Shown in pieces: positions 34,629 through 46,350 of a stretch of 64,000 bases of DNA; within the stretch, counting starts at the first letter, position 1, and each line of letters opens with the position of its first letter. Below the pieces are notes generated by a model that did not search any database, was not told the origin of the DNA, and was given only the letters and a program-made list of their open reading frames with translations. The position numbers and the translations under genes were made by a program. Source of the stretch: Marthasterias glacialis (taxonomy: Eukaryota; Echinodermata; Asteroidea; Forcipulatida; Asteriidae); NCBI GenBank assembly GCA_911728455.2, contig OU452225.1, positions 19,998,495-20,062,494 on the forward strand. The letters are read 5' to 3'.

Positions 34629-34715
34629 CGTGGATGACATGGGGAAAATCTGGATGTGAGCTAGCTGCCACGAGAAGGACTCGGCCTGGCTTTTGAAGTG
34701 TTTAGTCGGCAGTTT
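34629..34715 (-). other. First exon (5' UTR, possible start) of the secreted cysteine-rich protein gene
   Basis: The exon ends at 34629 before a GTATGT donor. Its last 12 bases read ATG TCA TCC ACG and are in frame with the next exon, so translation could start four codons earlier (MSST). The ATG of the next exon is preferred because it sits directly before the hydrophobic core. The 5' end is estimated from the TATA box and is uncertain. Confidence 0.55.
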
Positions 34716-34743
34716 GGTTGAAGTTGATATGGATGCCCTTCCC

Positions 34744-34749
34744 TTTATA
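34744..34749 (-). promoter_or_regulatory. TATA box of the secreted cysteine-rich protein gene
   Basis: On the minus strand the sequence reads CTTTATAAAGG, with TATAAA at 34749-34744. It lies about 115 bases upstream of the first exon's donor, which places a start site near 34715. Confidence 0.55.
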
Positions 34750-35083
34750 AAGCGTTCGTGTGCATCTCTGTGTCACGCACATTTTTCACGGCCCTGCATT
34801 TAATTAACGGGCAATTTGGTAGCTGTCGAACATAAATTTTACCAATTAAGAACCTAAATCCCCACATAAAATACATCACTTCTCGGTTGTGAAATGAACA
34901 GACATTTTTTGAAGCTGAAGTGACTTCATCTCTGTTTGCAACCGCACAGTGCATTTTATTTTTACCCATTGAAACATAATACCCTGTCATTTATCGGTCG
35001 TAAAATAGAAATTGTTTGAATTATTACAAAAGCCTTTTTGATCCCCTTTTTATCTTGTCAATCAACGCCTATTATGGGGGCTT

Positions 35084-35296
35084 TAATATTGGCGTCAATA
35101 TTGGCGCCATGTTGCAAATATTGACGCCAATATTGGCGTCAATATTTGCAACATGGGGCCAAGTTGTGAATATTGGCGTCAATATTTACGACTTGGGGTA
35201 AAGTCGTGAATATTGGCGTCAATATTGGCGTCAATATTTGCGACTTGAGGTACAAATCGTGAATATTGACGCCAATATTGGCTCCAATATATATTT
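35084..35296. repeat. Palindromic repeat cluster around AATATTGGCGTCAATATT
   Basis: About ten occurrences of ATTGGCGTCAAT or its complement, interspersed with GCGACTTGGGG-like spacers. 35107-35156 is a perfect 50-bp palindrome. Confidence 0.85.
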
Positions 35297-35586
35297 GCGA
35301 TGTCCCTTTAAAGCCACCATACATGGTCGTAAAACAGGCATACAAATGTGACTAATTGCTGCGACTGTTCGTATTCAAAGTTAACATTAATCCACACAAA
35401 CCAAGAGCTAGTAATTGCCCACTCGCGGTACTCGTCAACTTTTATGTTCAAATTGATTAGAAGTATTCATGAATAACCAACGACCATAAAATGTAGTATT
35501 AAAATCATGCAATTGTGCTGGTTGCTCAGCTCATCAGTGATGTTCTTAGTTCAATCTTTGTCAAAGAAGTAACTTGATACTGTTTT

Positions 35587-35820
35587 AACCCCCCACCACC
35601 ACCACCACCCAACCCTACCACCACCACCACCCCACCACCACCCCACCACCACCACCCCACCACCACCACCCCACCCTACCACCACCACCCCACCACCACC
35701 ACCCCACCCTACCACCACCACCCCACCACCACCACCACCCCAGCACCACCACCCCACCACCACCACCCCACCCTACCACCACCACCACCACCCCCCCCCC
35801 CCCCACCACCACCACCCAAC
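35587..35820. repeat. CCA-rich simple repeat
   Basis: Nearly uninterrupted (CCA)n with CCACCCCACC and CCCTACC interruptions and a run of C at about 35790-35803. Long ORFs read from it are low-complexity artefacts. Confidence 0.9.
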
Positions 35821-36034
35821 CCTCAAAACAGTTCTACCAAGTCTTGGGCCAGACGACTGCGATCACCACACTTTTCAACACAAGAATTTCACAGTTTTTA
35901 AGCTGAACATCCAAAGAAATGGCTTTCCAAAACTGAGTGATTCCTTTGCCTATTTGAAATTTCGCAAGGCTAGGTATAAAAGCTTACTTCTCCAACGTTA
36001 TTTACCTTTTTCACAGTGATTTAGGCCTACATTA

Positions 36035-36775
36035 TAATAATAATAATGATTACATTTATATAGCGCTTCAAACTAAAAATAAGTTTCTAAGCGCTTCACA
36101 AAGTAAATATAAACGATTGTGTAAGCAAACGGGAAAAATTAAAGCTAGAAATATACAATAATAATCCAAAAGGTACACGAAATATACAATATAACAGGCT
36201 ATTTAGAAGAGACAAGTATCATTAGACTATTTGAAAAATTATAGTAATCTCATTGGCACTGATGGAAACCATTGAAAAGATGGGTTTTTAATTGTGTTTT
36301 GAAACTGCCAATTGTCTCAGCATTCTGGATGTAGGAGGGGGGGCTGTTCCATAATGTGGGGGCACATACTGAGAAGGCTCTATCGCCGTATCGTGTGTTG
36401 GTACGGGGACCTGGTGCAAACTGGGATGATGATGAAGATCTAAGGTTGATTGAGGGGCGTGTTCTGGAAGACAAAAGTTCAGCTAAGTATGATGGTTCAT
36501 GGTTACGCAATATCTTGTAGGTGAGGAGAAGAACTTTGAACTGGGTGCGAAGGGGAATGGGGAGCCAGTGTAATTAGTGAAGTACTGGGGTGATGTGCTG
36601 CAACTTCTTGGACCGAGTGATGAGGCGAGCTGCTGTATTTTGGATGGACTGTAGTGGGGCGAGATGAGAAGCAGGGAGATTTATCAGGAGGCTGTTACAA
36701 TAATCAAGATGGGAGGTGACTAGTGCGTTGACGAGACGTTCTGTGGAGGTACGGTCTAGGTATTGTCGAAGTTAC
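36035..36775 (-). pseudogene. 5'-truncated non-LTR retrotransposon (CR1/L2/Jockey-type), reverse transcriptase C-terminus
   Basis: Read on the minus strand from 36775: TSHLDYCNSLLINLP, QNTAARLITRSKK, HITPVLH, LHWLPIPLRTQFKVLLLTYK, then after SYLAELL a RYGDRAFSVCAPTLWNS segment, ending SFKTQLKTHLFNGF and stop at 36250. These are the typical conserved strings of the RT thumb and C-terminal region of such LINEs. One in-frame stop (LH*LHW) and loss of the catalytic domain show it is dead. The 3' tail has ATAGCGC and ATT-type repeats down to about 36035. Confidence 0.85.
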
Positions 36776-37346
36776 ATTACAGACCAAATAACAGGTGGGT
36801 GGCTACATAATCGTCCAATGCCGGTGGTGTAAACTCAAAAAAACCCTCTTTTGTAGTAGAATACTGGTAGTATAATGAAACAGTAATGTTAAAATCAATG
36901 TCACAACATACAACTTTGAAAAAAAAAATGGCTTAGTAACTGTGTTATTATTACCAAAAGCAGACTTTTGGTGTGACTGTCGGTCACAATATGTGTTTGT
37001 ACGTAGTTTGCCATTAACTCATATGACATAGTACCCACTACAGGCCTATGCTCCTTGCCAAAATAAAAATCAAATAAAAAAATATGCAAAGAAAACAGTT
37101 GAATTTGAAAGTTCCCCGCACAACATGCACAGTGCATGACTTTTACACATGACTTTTACACAACAATGCCTGTTTAGGCCATTTATTCGCTAGTTTACAG
37201 AGCCGGTCTTGTTGTCACACGTTAATACACCCCACGTGACCAGTCTTCGACCAATCAAAGTGCCAGAACACTCCCTCAGGGGTATTTATTAATCTGTGTT
37301 ATTGCGCATAGAGGCTCCTGCAATATGCGCCATATAAATGTCTCAT

Positions 37347-37384
37347 ATTATTATTATTATTATTATTATTATTGTTATTATTAT
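37347..37384. repeat. (ATT)n microsatellite
   Basis: About twelve ATT units with one GTT interruption, following GCGCCATATAAATGTCTC, which looks like a retroelement tail. Confidence 0.85.
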
Positions 37385-37722
37385 AAATGCAAAAAATGGT
37401 TATTGGCCTCATGTTTCGACCCTTGCAGAGTCCGAAAAAAACTGTAACGGCTAAGGACTTTCGGCGTAACGGCCGTAGGCACACTGCCGAAGCAATAATA
37501 TATTTTGGTGCAGGGCGCCCCCTAGGGGCGCGCTCGCACTCTCGCGCACTCTGGCGCCAAGTCGAATGCACACTTCAAAATGGAGGCAGGCCGACGGGAG
37601 TGCTTTACGCTACACTACACGAGGCTAAACTAAAAAATAGTCAAAACTGAATGTACTCGTAACCCATCAACACGTGAGTATTGCACTTTTTACAACACAT
37701 ACTGTGACAAACTGTTGGTTTA

Positions 37723-38040
37723 GTGAACATTTCAAACAACACTTTGTTTATATTGGTATTCTACCGGTGTGAAGTTGGTTGCTCATTTGACGTTGGATGT
37801 TCGAAATTCGAATGTAAAACAAGAACCAGTTCCCGGTTTGACATTCAAATTTGTGCACAGAAGAACCGATGGAAAATTTACTTCGTAGAAAGAAGCACTT
37901 TTCACATGTCCAGACCCCATTGGCCGGGCACCACGGCTACCTACGGAATTGAAGAGGAAGATCCGTTGAACACACCCATGGTGATGGTTTCTTCTAGAAC
38001 TATGAGGTTCGTTCCGCTATCGTCTCCACAAACCTCATAG
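37723..38040 (+). other. Unrecognised ORF of 105 codons
   Basis: It begins with a short hydrophobic stretch (NTLFILVFY), then five cysteines in about 25 residues (YRCEVGCSF, GCSKFEC), and ends FVPLSSPQTS. No family is recognised and no splice support or promoter is evident. It may be chance. Confidence 0.2.
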
Positions 38041-38285
38041 AGTGACATGTACAAAATCCTATTCGAAACTTTCTGCCCTTCACGTTTACATGGCTACAGT
38101 TCTTTTTTGAAATCAGATCTCGCCAAAACTTAGCCCCACTAGTGTGGCAAGGATTTTTGACATCGGTTGAATCCTTAGCCACACGTCCAAGCCTATCTTT
38201 TGTGCAGCTCGTCCCCCAATCCGCCGCATCGAAACCTAATGGGTGCGGCGCTGGATTTTAACCAACTAAATGTGTCCACGTACCT

Positions 38286-38801
38286 CTTAGCTTCCCTCCG
38301 GTACTTTGGCTGTTGAAGTTACTAACCTTATTAAGGGCAAATAATCATTTGAATTTGGCTCAAAATTACTCCACACGAATAGATATCGGCTAGCGATCGG
38401 GGCCATTTTGATTACCCAGAATGCAATGCCATCACGAAGTCACAAGAGTGCAAAAACAATTCAGCGGCTGTTTCACGTGACAGCTACAGCTAATGAAACA
38501 GCTTAGAATACAAAATGCATGGAGTCAGAAAAAGTGCATGCACCAAATCTATGCATGGCATCGGTTGCATGCACGCGTAGTTTGGTACTTGCACTTTTTG
38601 CTGACTCCATTCTGAAATTGTTTTTATACTCTCGCGCCACACGTGATTTCGTGATGGCATTGCATTCTGGGTAAATCAAAATGGCCCCGATCGCTAGCCG
38701 ATGTCTATTTGTGTGGAGTAATTTTGAGCAAAATTCAAATGATTATTTGCCCTTAATAAGGTTAGTAACTTCAACAGCCAAAGTACCGGAGGGAAGCTAA
38801 G
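38286..38801. mobile_element. Foldback element, ~516 bp
   Basis: The left arm (CTTAGCTTCCCTCCGGTAC ... GGCCATTTTGATTACCCAGA) is matched in reverse by the right arm. The inner arms around 38518-38545 and 38585-38612 (GGAGTCAGAAAAAGTGCATG / GCACTTTTTGCTGACTCC) continue the pairing almost to the centre near 38560. No coding sequence. Confidence 0.85.
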
Positions 38802-38978
38802 ATTTTCAGTTTATTTTTGTCAATAATATGTGCTCAATGCATCTGAAAGACTTTTGAACCCGCCAGTCTGCAAATATAGGACCCATAGAACACTAGGACG
38901 AAGTTTCAGCTCATAATCAGGTAAAACAATGAAATAAGTTAGTTATAAATTGTTTCGCTATGTAGCGAGACCTTTATA

Positions 38979-39027
38979 CCCAGGACGTTAGTGTAGTACA
39001 ACGGAAACTAACGTCCTACCTGGGCTA
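38979..39027. repeat. Short hairpin with CCCAGGACGTTAGT arms
   Basis: CCCAGGACGTTAGT pairs with ACTAACGTCCTACCTGGG around a GTAGTACAACGGA loop. Confidence 0.7.
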
Positions 39028-39114
39028 CCCTGCCCATGGGGTTTTAATATTTTTTATTCAATTTTGAAAAGTTATTAATTAATATTTTGACGTAGACCCA
39101 GTAGGCCTATTACA

Positions 39115-39185
39115 GGGGCGCTGAACTCCTTTTCTGAGATTTTGACATTATCGGTTGACCGAAAAAAAAAGGAGTTCAGCGCCCC
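39115..39185. mobile_element. Small hairpin/MITE with GGGGCGCTGAACTCC ends
   Basis: GGGGCGCTGAACTCCTTTT and AAAAGGAGTTCAGCGCCCC are inverted. A relative with GATTTTGACATGATTATCGG lies at 40535-40585. Confidence 0.65.
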
Positions 39186-39199
39186 AGTTACTGGGTCTT

Positions 39200-41480
39200 G
39201 TAAGGCCATACAAAAAAAGTGTTCTGTTTCCGATTACCCGACTGACCTTAAACTTTTTCCTTTTTCGGCGGCTTAAAATAATGAATTAATTAAAATGAAA
39301 AAAAAATAATAATAAAATCGCAAATAAATACATAAAATGGAGATCGACTTAGTCACTATGAAACGAACATGAAAATAAAGTGGTCGTAGTTCGTGCGTCG
39401 ACACCGTGGTCGGTAAAACATCAACCCAAGCCGTAAAACGAATCTAGCTCCCCGTCCATAGCGTTTACTGTGCTGCGACCAACCGTGACACATTAGTCGC
39501 TACGATGAGTCCTTCTCATTCACTCTGCATGTGGCAAATTTTTCATTGCCAAATAACATTTATTACAATCACATTCAGTCTTTTTTGCACCCTGTACTGA
39601 ATTCTATGACATCATCAAGCAACAACATGAACAAATAAAGGATAGAAAACATACCTGAAACATCGCAATGATTTATTTCTTTTTAAAACTAGCCATCAGA
39701 AGAGAAAAATTAATTTAAAAGCACACCGAAAGCTCGGTGCGCAGGGGCTGGTTACTTGCGTCATGTCTTTCAGTTTTACAATGACGTCAGCGCTTGAACG
39801 CCTGAAAGATTTTGACGTACAGTTGATGATCATTGCTTACTGCGGGAGCGAACTGCACGTCCAAACAAATCCAGCGGGCACTGTTGTTGCACTTGCTTCG
39901 TGTGTGGAGCACGCGTCACGTGTTATCTTCGCAGCATCGTTTTCAAAATAATCGGTCCCTGCTCGTTGTTCAAACGAAGCAAGTTCGTGTAGCGGCAGAC
40001 AAGGCTACTGTCTATGTGGAATCGTCCGCGTTCTGCCGAAGATTTTTAAAGAATTTTCAGAGCGTGGGTGACAATTTTCTGTGTCTATTTTGTGTTTATT
40101 GTGAACAAAATTCAAATGACAAGGATCTATTTGTGAGTTATATATAAACAATATGGAATGCATTTCGTTCGGGCATTGTCGCTGAATATCACTCGATGAA
40201 ATCTGGCTTTTCCATTTTACTCGGCTTGTATCGCTTTGCCTCGCGCTGAAATGGAAAAATCTAGACTTTGCCTTGCGTTTTTTCCCCAAACTTACTCTTT
40301 TACTTAGTGGCGGCCTGAACAGGAATTGCACGGTACGTTTACTTTAGTATAGGGGGTTAAATAAAATATAAATAAGGCATTAACCTATTGTATTGTATTG
40401 TATTTTAAATCAATATTACAAAAATAAAAATAAAACTGTTAAAAAAAAAATTCCCCACCTACCGATCCTATTTTGAAATGGCATGTAATCGGATACAGAA
40501 CATTTTTTTTGGGGGGCCTAATAGTACCGTACTGGGGCACAGTTTTTTAAAAGATTTTGACATGATTATCGGTCGTACTAGCGCCCCAGCATGAAACATA
40601 TAGCAACTGGACCGGCAGACGGTTTTAATTCATCAGACATGTCAGAGAGAGGCTGTTTGAGGGACACTCATACCCAAAATAAGAAACTGGAACGCACTCA
40701 CAACAATCAAGAACCTCATAGGCCCGTTTAAATAGTTTGTCAGTTGTTATGTCCCTATCTGTGTGCTTGAGAAGCAGTATAGGTCAAGCTTAAACAAACT
40801 TTGAGGCATCATGTAGCACTTGTTCTTTAAAAAGGGGTAGTTGAAAGGGAAGGGGATGGAGGGAGTAAAAAAGAAAAACGGTTTAGGATGTGAAGAACGG
40901 AAGGAATACATGTACCAGCTGCCAGGAGGCTTTTCTGCCCAATCAATCTTTGGCAAGATTTTTCTGTCAATGTAAGTGCGAGAAATTTGAAACTGTTTCC
41001 GGTGCTAGCCACAGAAAATTGCAGATGCAAACGTTGTGAAGTAGGCCTCTTGGCTTTGGTGTGGTCTTACAGTAGATAATTAAGCATTCCATGACTGTTT
41101 TGGTATTCTAAAGCCGCGTTCGCATTGGATTAATATTTTAACCGAGACCATGGGTAACTTCCAATGGGTAAATCTTACCGGTGTCCGCACTTGGATTGTT
41201 TGACGTGGGTAAACTAACGGAGACAATGGATCTTTGGTAGGAAGTAAAGGCTAGGTGTTTTGATCTGGTTGTTGTGAGTATTAAGAAACCCAAAATTCCC
41301 TCGGGTCATTCCATGCCAACTCACCTGGTGGGTTGGCAGTGACAGGCTCAGATTTTGCTAATTTTATTTTAAAAACCATCCTCTATGGGTGCAATGAATA
41401 CACACAAAATTTCAGATTCTTACTCCTTATTTCCATGCAGTTAATGGCTGATTGCGATACCCTCATCGCTCACTAAATTG
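39200..41480. other. Single-copy AT-rich region, no gene recognised
   Basis: ORFs of about 60-108 codons occur on both strands at 39763-40331 but have no recognisable motifs. Homopolymer A tracts and the MITE relative at 40535 are the only structure I see. Confidence 0.5.
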
Positions 41481-41495
41481 AGCCGTAAAACATTT

Positions 41496-42104
41496 CGTCA
41501 CTGACACCACGAAGTAGCACACACGTACATACCAGTAAAAAGTAAACAGCGTCTAAAGCTGAACGCTTAAAGCTGAACGCTTTTTAAAACGCCACTATCC
41601 TTTAGAATTTCAGAGTGTTTTCAACTGGTTTTCTCATTGTGGATTCTGGATGCTTTGAACTTGATAAATATACTGCTTTTGTCCACTTTGCATTTTAAAT
41701 TAACAAGCAATAAAGGAAAAAAGGTGCGTGCTACTTCGTGAAACCAAAAAAGAAGCAAAATAGACTATTTCCGATTTCACGAAGTAACACTCTCTAATGT
41801 ATTAGTAATGCAAACTTGTGCGCGCGCCTGAAATCGTTTTGTTCACAAGTCATTTGAGTATGGTGCACGCCGTGCATTTCAATGGTAAATGTTACTTGTG
41901 TGCTTGTTCGTGAAAACAATGATTGTCAATTTCGGGCAAATGTTTCCATCCATAATTATTATAACTAAAAAAGTAAAGCAAGTGAAGTTTTAAACTTCAT
42001 GAAATTGTAGGGCATGACGAATGTTGTATAAAAACGTAAAAAATAGAAAACCGAAAAAAAAGATGGTTTTGTACACAAGGTGCTACTTCGTGGTGTCGGT
42101 GACG
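41496..42104. mobile_element. Non-autonomous DNA transposon with CACGAAGTAGCAC ends
   Basis: 25-bp TIRs at 41496-41520 and 42080-42104 differ at one position (CGTCACTGACACCACG against CGTCACCGACACCACG). The core motif CACGAAGTA recurs inside near 41733 and 41778 in both orientations. No transposase is present. Confidence 0.75.
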
Positions 42105-42174
42105 ATTTGTACTACATGACAAGCTTTGTATCCAGTCAAGCTGCATGCAGCTCGTTTTTTGCACAATAGTTGTT

Positions 42175-42448
42175 TAGTAATCTATCAAATCTGGTTGTGA
42201 AGCCAAGGATTCTCAGAAAAGCGAACTTAATCACTAACCAAGAACCCCATGGAGAGGAGACAAGGAAGAAAGTTTCAGTTTTAGATGTGGGAGGAAAACC
42301 CGAGACATTTATTCCATGGGAAAACCAACACAATCAGGTATGGACTGAAAAACCAATCCACATAGTGCCCCCGGCATGATTCGAACCGGGGTCCTAGAGG
42401 TGGAAGGCGAGGAAAGATCTCGGCCAACCCAACCACTCAGACAAATCA
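42175..42448 (-). mobile_element. tRNA-derived SINE, minus strand
   Basis: On the minus strand: GTCTGAGTGGTTGGGTTGGC (A-box region), CCGGTTCGAATCATGC (B box), a core with GGGTTTTCCTCCCACATC, and a 3' part (TTAGTGATTAAGTTCGC, ATCCTTGGCTTCACAACCAG) that resembles the tail of the SINE at 769-1087. Confidence 0.65.
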
Positions 42449-42449
42449 C

Positions 42450-43150
42450 AACAGGTATAGATGAAATAAAAGATGTGACATGCTGACTTCATTCCACAAT
42501 GATGTCATCATGATGTAACAACTATTTTAACAGCTGTTCTCACTGAAAAAAAAACACATTTTCGTGAGCATTGTTATTCAACTCTTTTCCATCAAATAAA
42601 TAAATAAATAAATGTAAAAATTGAAGCTTTATTTTCATCAATGGTGACATGGGCAACATTGTTTTCACATCTTGCCCAGTGTAAAAACGGGAAAGGTTTT
42701 GAGTCCAGTAACTTCAGCATTTGGCCAGTAACCTCATACTACCATGACAACTGAAAGATCACCAGTGTGGCTGGCTTTACAGAGTTTACATTTACCAAGT
42801 TACCACTGATTGGAGTTCAGACTTTTCAGAGTTTCTTTAAACAGCAGACAAAACTTTTGTAACAAAGAAAGAACGGAATTATTTATGTTTTTAATAGTCT
42901 TTTGGTACTTTCGGTTCGGTGATTGTTTGACTGCAGACCCTTCTTTTCTTGAAGTTATGGAGGGATGAGATTTCTCTGAATTTGCAGATTTGACAAAGTT
43001 GTTGTCATGGAATTTTTTTTACAAAAGCTCTGATGCCTGTTGCCCCATCTACATTTAAGCACAGATTGCTGCCATTGATACAGATTATGGCGTTGTTGTG
43101 TACATCTGTAGCCACCAAGCCCTCCATTGTTTTGTTTTGTTTTTGTCACC
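42450..43150. other. No gene seen; short AAAT repeat
   Basis: An (AAAT) tract lies at about 42594-42612. The rest is single-copy AT-rich sequence up to the start of the distal array unit. Confidence 0.5.
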
Positions 43151-43294
43151 GGCAGTTTTGACCTGTGTAAGGTGTTACCGCAAGCCTTACTAGTTTCAAA
43201 TCCTACGTATTTTTGATGTCTCCCATTAACAGTTATTTTGGGGACCTATAGTCTAACAAAGAAATCTTATTGTGTTCTTTCTTTTTTACTTCAG

Positions 43295-43795
43295 GTCTGT
43301 CCAACAGTCACCCTCATAGACAAGATCCCCAATGTACTTTTTCAACATGAAAATCAAGGATGAGCCTCTCCTCAGTAAGTTACCCCATCAACAGCATTTA
43401 CTGCAGGAACTCTGGCAAGCACCCTCTTGCAGCCCAGCCCACCTCACTAACTGGCAGGCAACCTCTTGCAACAAGGGTCACTGTGATCGTGATGTCAGCC
43501 CAGCCCAGCCCAGCCCACCTCAACTGGCAAGCACCCTCTTGCAACAAGGGTTACTGTGATGTCAGCCCAGCCCAGCCCACCTCAACTGGCAAGCACCCTC
43601 TTGCAACAAGGGTCACTGTGATGTCATCCCAGCCCAGCCCACCTCAACTGGCAAGCACCCTCTTGCAACAAGGGTCACTGTGATGTCAGCTCAGCCTACT
43701 TCAACCACAACCCAAGGACCCCCCTTTACGTTATCTTGATGTGGACTTCTGAACAAGACATCAATGATCAACCAGGGATCTGTGATACAATCCAG
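43295..43795 (+). other. Block F, distal unit (exon-like, expanded)
   Basis: 501 bp. It is the most diverged copy at its 5' end, where a GTAAGT donor-like site follows CTCCTCA at about 43375. The 3' border is TCCAG/GTATGT. Confidence 0.5.
43412..43685 (+). repeat. 62-bp minisatellite in block F, distal unit
   Basis: Four to five units, the first ones degenerate. Confidence 0.85.
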
Positions 43796-44106
43796 GTATG
43801 TTTATCATAAACCTTTGCAATCGATCAGAGAATATAATCCATTCTAGTCACAAGTTAACGCTGAATTTGTGAGTTCACTACTTTTAAGGTCCCCATTACA
43901 ATTTGTAAATTGCCCGGTAAATCCAGTTTATTGGTGACATTTTTTTCCAGAAAGTAATTGTTTGGCAAAAGATAAACATAAAGTGTGTTGGGGAAACTAT
44001 AGTTTGTCATGTGTCATTATTTTATTATTTATCAAACAATAAACCACAAGGGAAACTGACTGGCTAAATTTTTGTAATACATTTTTGGGTTGAAGAAAGA
44101 AACATT

Positions 44107-44140
44107 GACTGGAGTAGGATTTGAACCTGCGACCACGGCC
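44107..44140 (-). mobile_element. tRNA-like SINE fragment
   Basis: On the minus strand it reads GTCGCAGGTTCAAATCCTAC, a B-box-type sequence. Only this fragment is visible. Confidence 0.4.
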
Positions 44141-44234
44141 CTTTTTTTATTATTATCAATTTGAAAATTGCAAACAAGAACCTTGTAGAACTGAGCCGAA
44201 GTTTAAATTTTGAAATAAACATAGAGGGTTTTAA

Positions 44235-44787
44235 CCAGTTGAGGCCGAATATTTTGCCTGCCAGAAATTGGGTAACGTGAACTTTGTATTTGGAAGACGG
44301 GAACGAAGGTCGACCAGACATTCCATTCTGGAATGTGCATAGTGCATACACTCACCGTGCATGCATCGTTACACCCACACAAAGAGGACAGATTGTTCTA
44401 GCTGGAAATAATGCTGAAATAACCCCTATCGACTGGGGTTCTTGTGTAATCCCCGATTCCAGACCTTTTTCCTTTACGAGACACTGAGCGGCTTTCACCA
44501 TTGTTTATCATTGTATTTCGGCTCAATGGAGGTCGATATTCCAACCTTGGTTCTGACTGTGGGACCAATTATCGCGTGATGTGTCTCTTGGCCGAGGTTT
44601 TGTGATTCATGCTGAATGAATCTGATATTTTTTTAAAACAGAAACAGTGAAATCCCAGTGCTTCAGTGAGTTCAGTCAGGGTTTCTTTGTGGCAGCAGTA
44701 TTCTCAAAGAGAAATGATTACGGCAGTACGGGGAAATTAAATCCGTGGGGATGACACGGAAAATTGGAAGATCCGCGGCAGGAAGTG
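44235..44787 (+). mobile_element. Diverged TTAA element in the distal unit, intron F-B
   Basis: Starts after TTAA at 44231-44234 with CCAGTTGAGGCCG. The interior has CACCATTGTTTATCATTG and GGCTCAATGG. The right flank is TCAA, a decayed TTAA. Confidence 0.5.
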
Positions 44788-45128
44788 GTCAAAGATAAAA
44801 CTTGTACCTTGATGGAAAACAATGGAAATACATGTAGTAAAAATACCATTACTAGAACATGAGCGTTACAATTTTTTGTAACAAAGAGTCAATCAAGGCA
44901 GTCAATTACAATATTTTGGTTTTCAATAATACAAATATTGTGGAAAAAGCAACTCCATTCTTCCTTTTGAGATTGTGAAAACAAGAAATAAGAATATGCT
45001 TCAATCAAGAATTGTTTTTGTTGTAATTTGTGAAACCATTGCATGGATGTGTGTAATGTTTCAAGACCCTACTCCATGAATCGATGTTTAATGGATCATT
45101 TTGTTGTTTCCTTTCACATCTTCTTCAG

Positions 45129-45266
45129 ATCAACTAATCCTGACAGAGAGTGTTGCAGCTTCAGTCAGAGTGGCTGACAATCAACAGCAGAGATGTCTCA
45201 ATCTGAAGCCCAGCTGTAGTCACATCCAACACTGCCTGGACAACTCAATCAGCTTGATGGCTTGAG
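45129..45266 (+). other. Block B, distal unit (exon-like)
   Basis: 138 bp between TTCTTCAG and GAG/GTATTA. The flanks match unit 3 closely from about 44990. Confidence 0.5.
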
Positions 45267-45645
45267 GTATTATGATACATGATTTCAACCCTACCCCCTC
45301 CCCTCCTCAACTCTTCAGAATCCAACTGCATGTTTTGTTTGATTCTGTTGAACTTAGGACTACACACTCTACCTTGACAACTTGGTCAACTTTATGGCCA
45401 AGTGTGTGATACATGATAATTTCAACCCTACATCCCCCAACTCTCAGCTGATATGGCAAGCCCGTCTATGATTTGCATAGCCCCTATTTTGATCAGAATG
45501 AGATATCCAAGTTGGAAATTCCGATTTTAATTCCGAAACAAAATAGAAAATTGAAAAACATTTACAACTGATGAAATCCTAAATTTCCAGAATTGATCGC
45601 AAGGACATTGATTAAAACAGATGAAATGTATCTAAAACTAGCTTA

Positions 45646-46210
45646 CCAGTTAGTGCCGGGTGACCTGTTTACACGCAACTGCTTGGAAACGGAAGGGGTG
45701 TACAGGGACGGCATTGTGTAAAATCAGAATACCGGAGCAAAGGTCCCCTGGAAATTTCACTGCTGAACAAGTACAGACCACACACATGCCGTCAAATGCT
45801 TCGTTTCATCCTGAAAAAGACAAAACATGGTCATAAATATGCCGTTTTCTGGCACTTGAGAGGTGGTTTTTGTGTAATCCCTGATTGCAGACCTTTGTCC
45901 TTTTGTTCCAAGAAGAGGATTACGAGACATCAAGAGGCTTCCACCATTGTTTATTCATTGTATTTCGGCTCAATGGAAGTAAGTCAGAGTGAGCCAGGAA
46001 TCAAGCCATGGTTCTGGGTTAAGTACCAATCCTATGTCGTAGGTAACAGCGTATGTTTTCTAATTCACAGTGCTTGAATTTGACATTTTCTCGTTCGAGA
46101 AAACAAAACACACGGTGCAATAAAGGGAATTTTTGTTCTCTTGAATTTGTCAAGTCAGGGTTTTTTGTGCCAGCAGTACTCTCAAAGAAAAAAGATGTTG
46201 ACCATTTTGG
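45646..46210 (+). mobile_element. Longer relative of the TTAA element before block C (distal unit)
   Basis: Same structure as the unit 2 copy. Confidence 0.55.
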
Positions 46211-46350
46211 TTAGATCTTAACAGTTGACATGTTTGAAAAAACTTTTGAACCTGTTTAAATTTTGTCAATTGTATATTGCATGGCTTTTTGAAATAAATC
46301 TTTTACTCAAATAATTCTCCTTTCCTTATTCCTTTTTTCATCAACTACAG

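Noticed and set aside
35551-35815. Minus-strand ORFs rich in Gly, Val and Trp
   Set aside because: They are translations of the (CCA)n simple repeat and have no independent support.
37387-37650. 87-codon ORF after the ATT repeat
   Set aside because: It spans sequence resembling dispersed non-coding repeats (CATGTTTCGACCCTTGCAGAG) and shows no protein motif.
39763-40331. Possible exons in overlapping ORFs
   Set aside because: No splice sites, start context or motif favours any of the overlapping frames.
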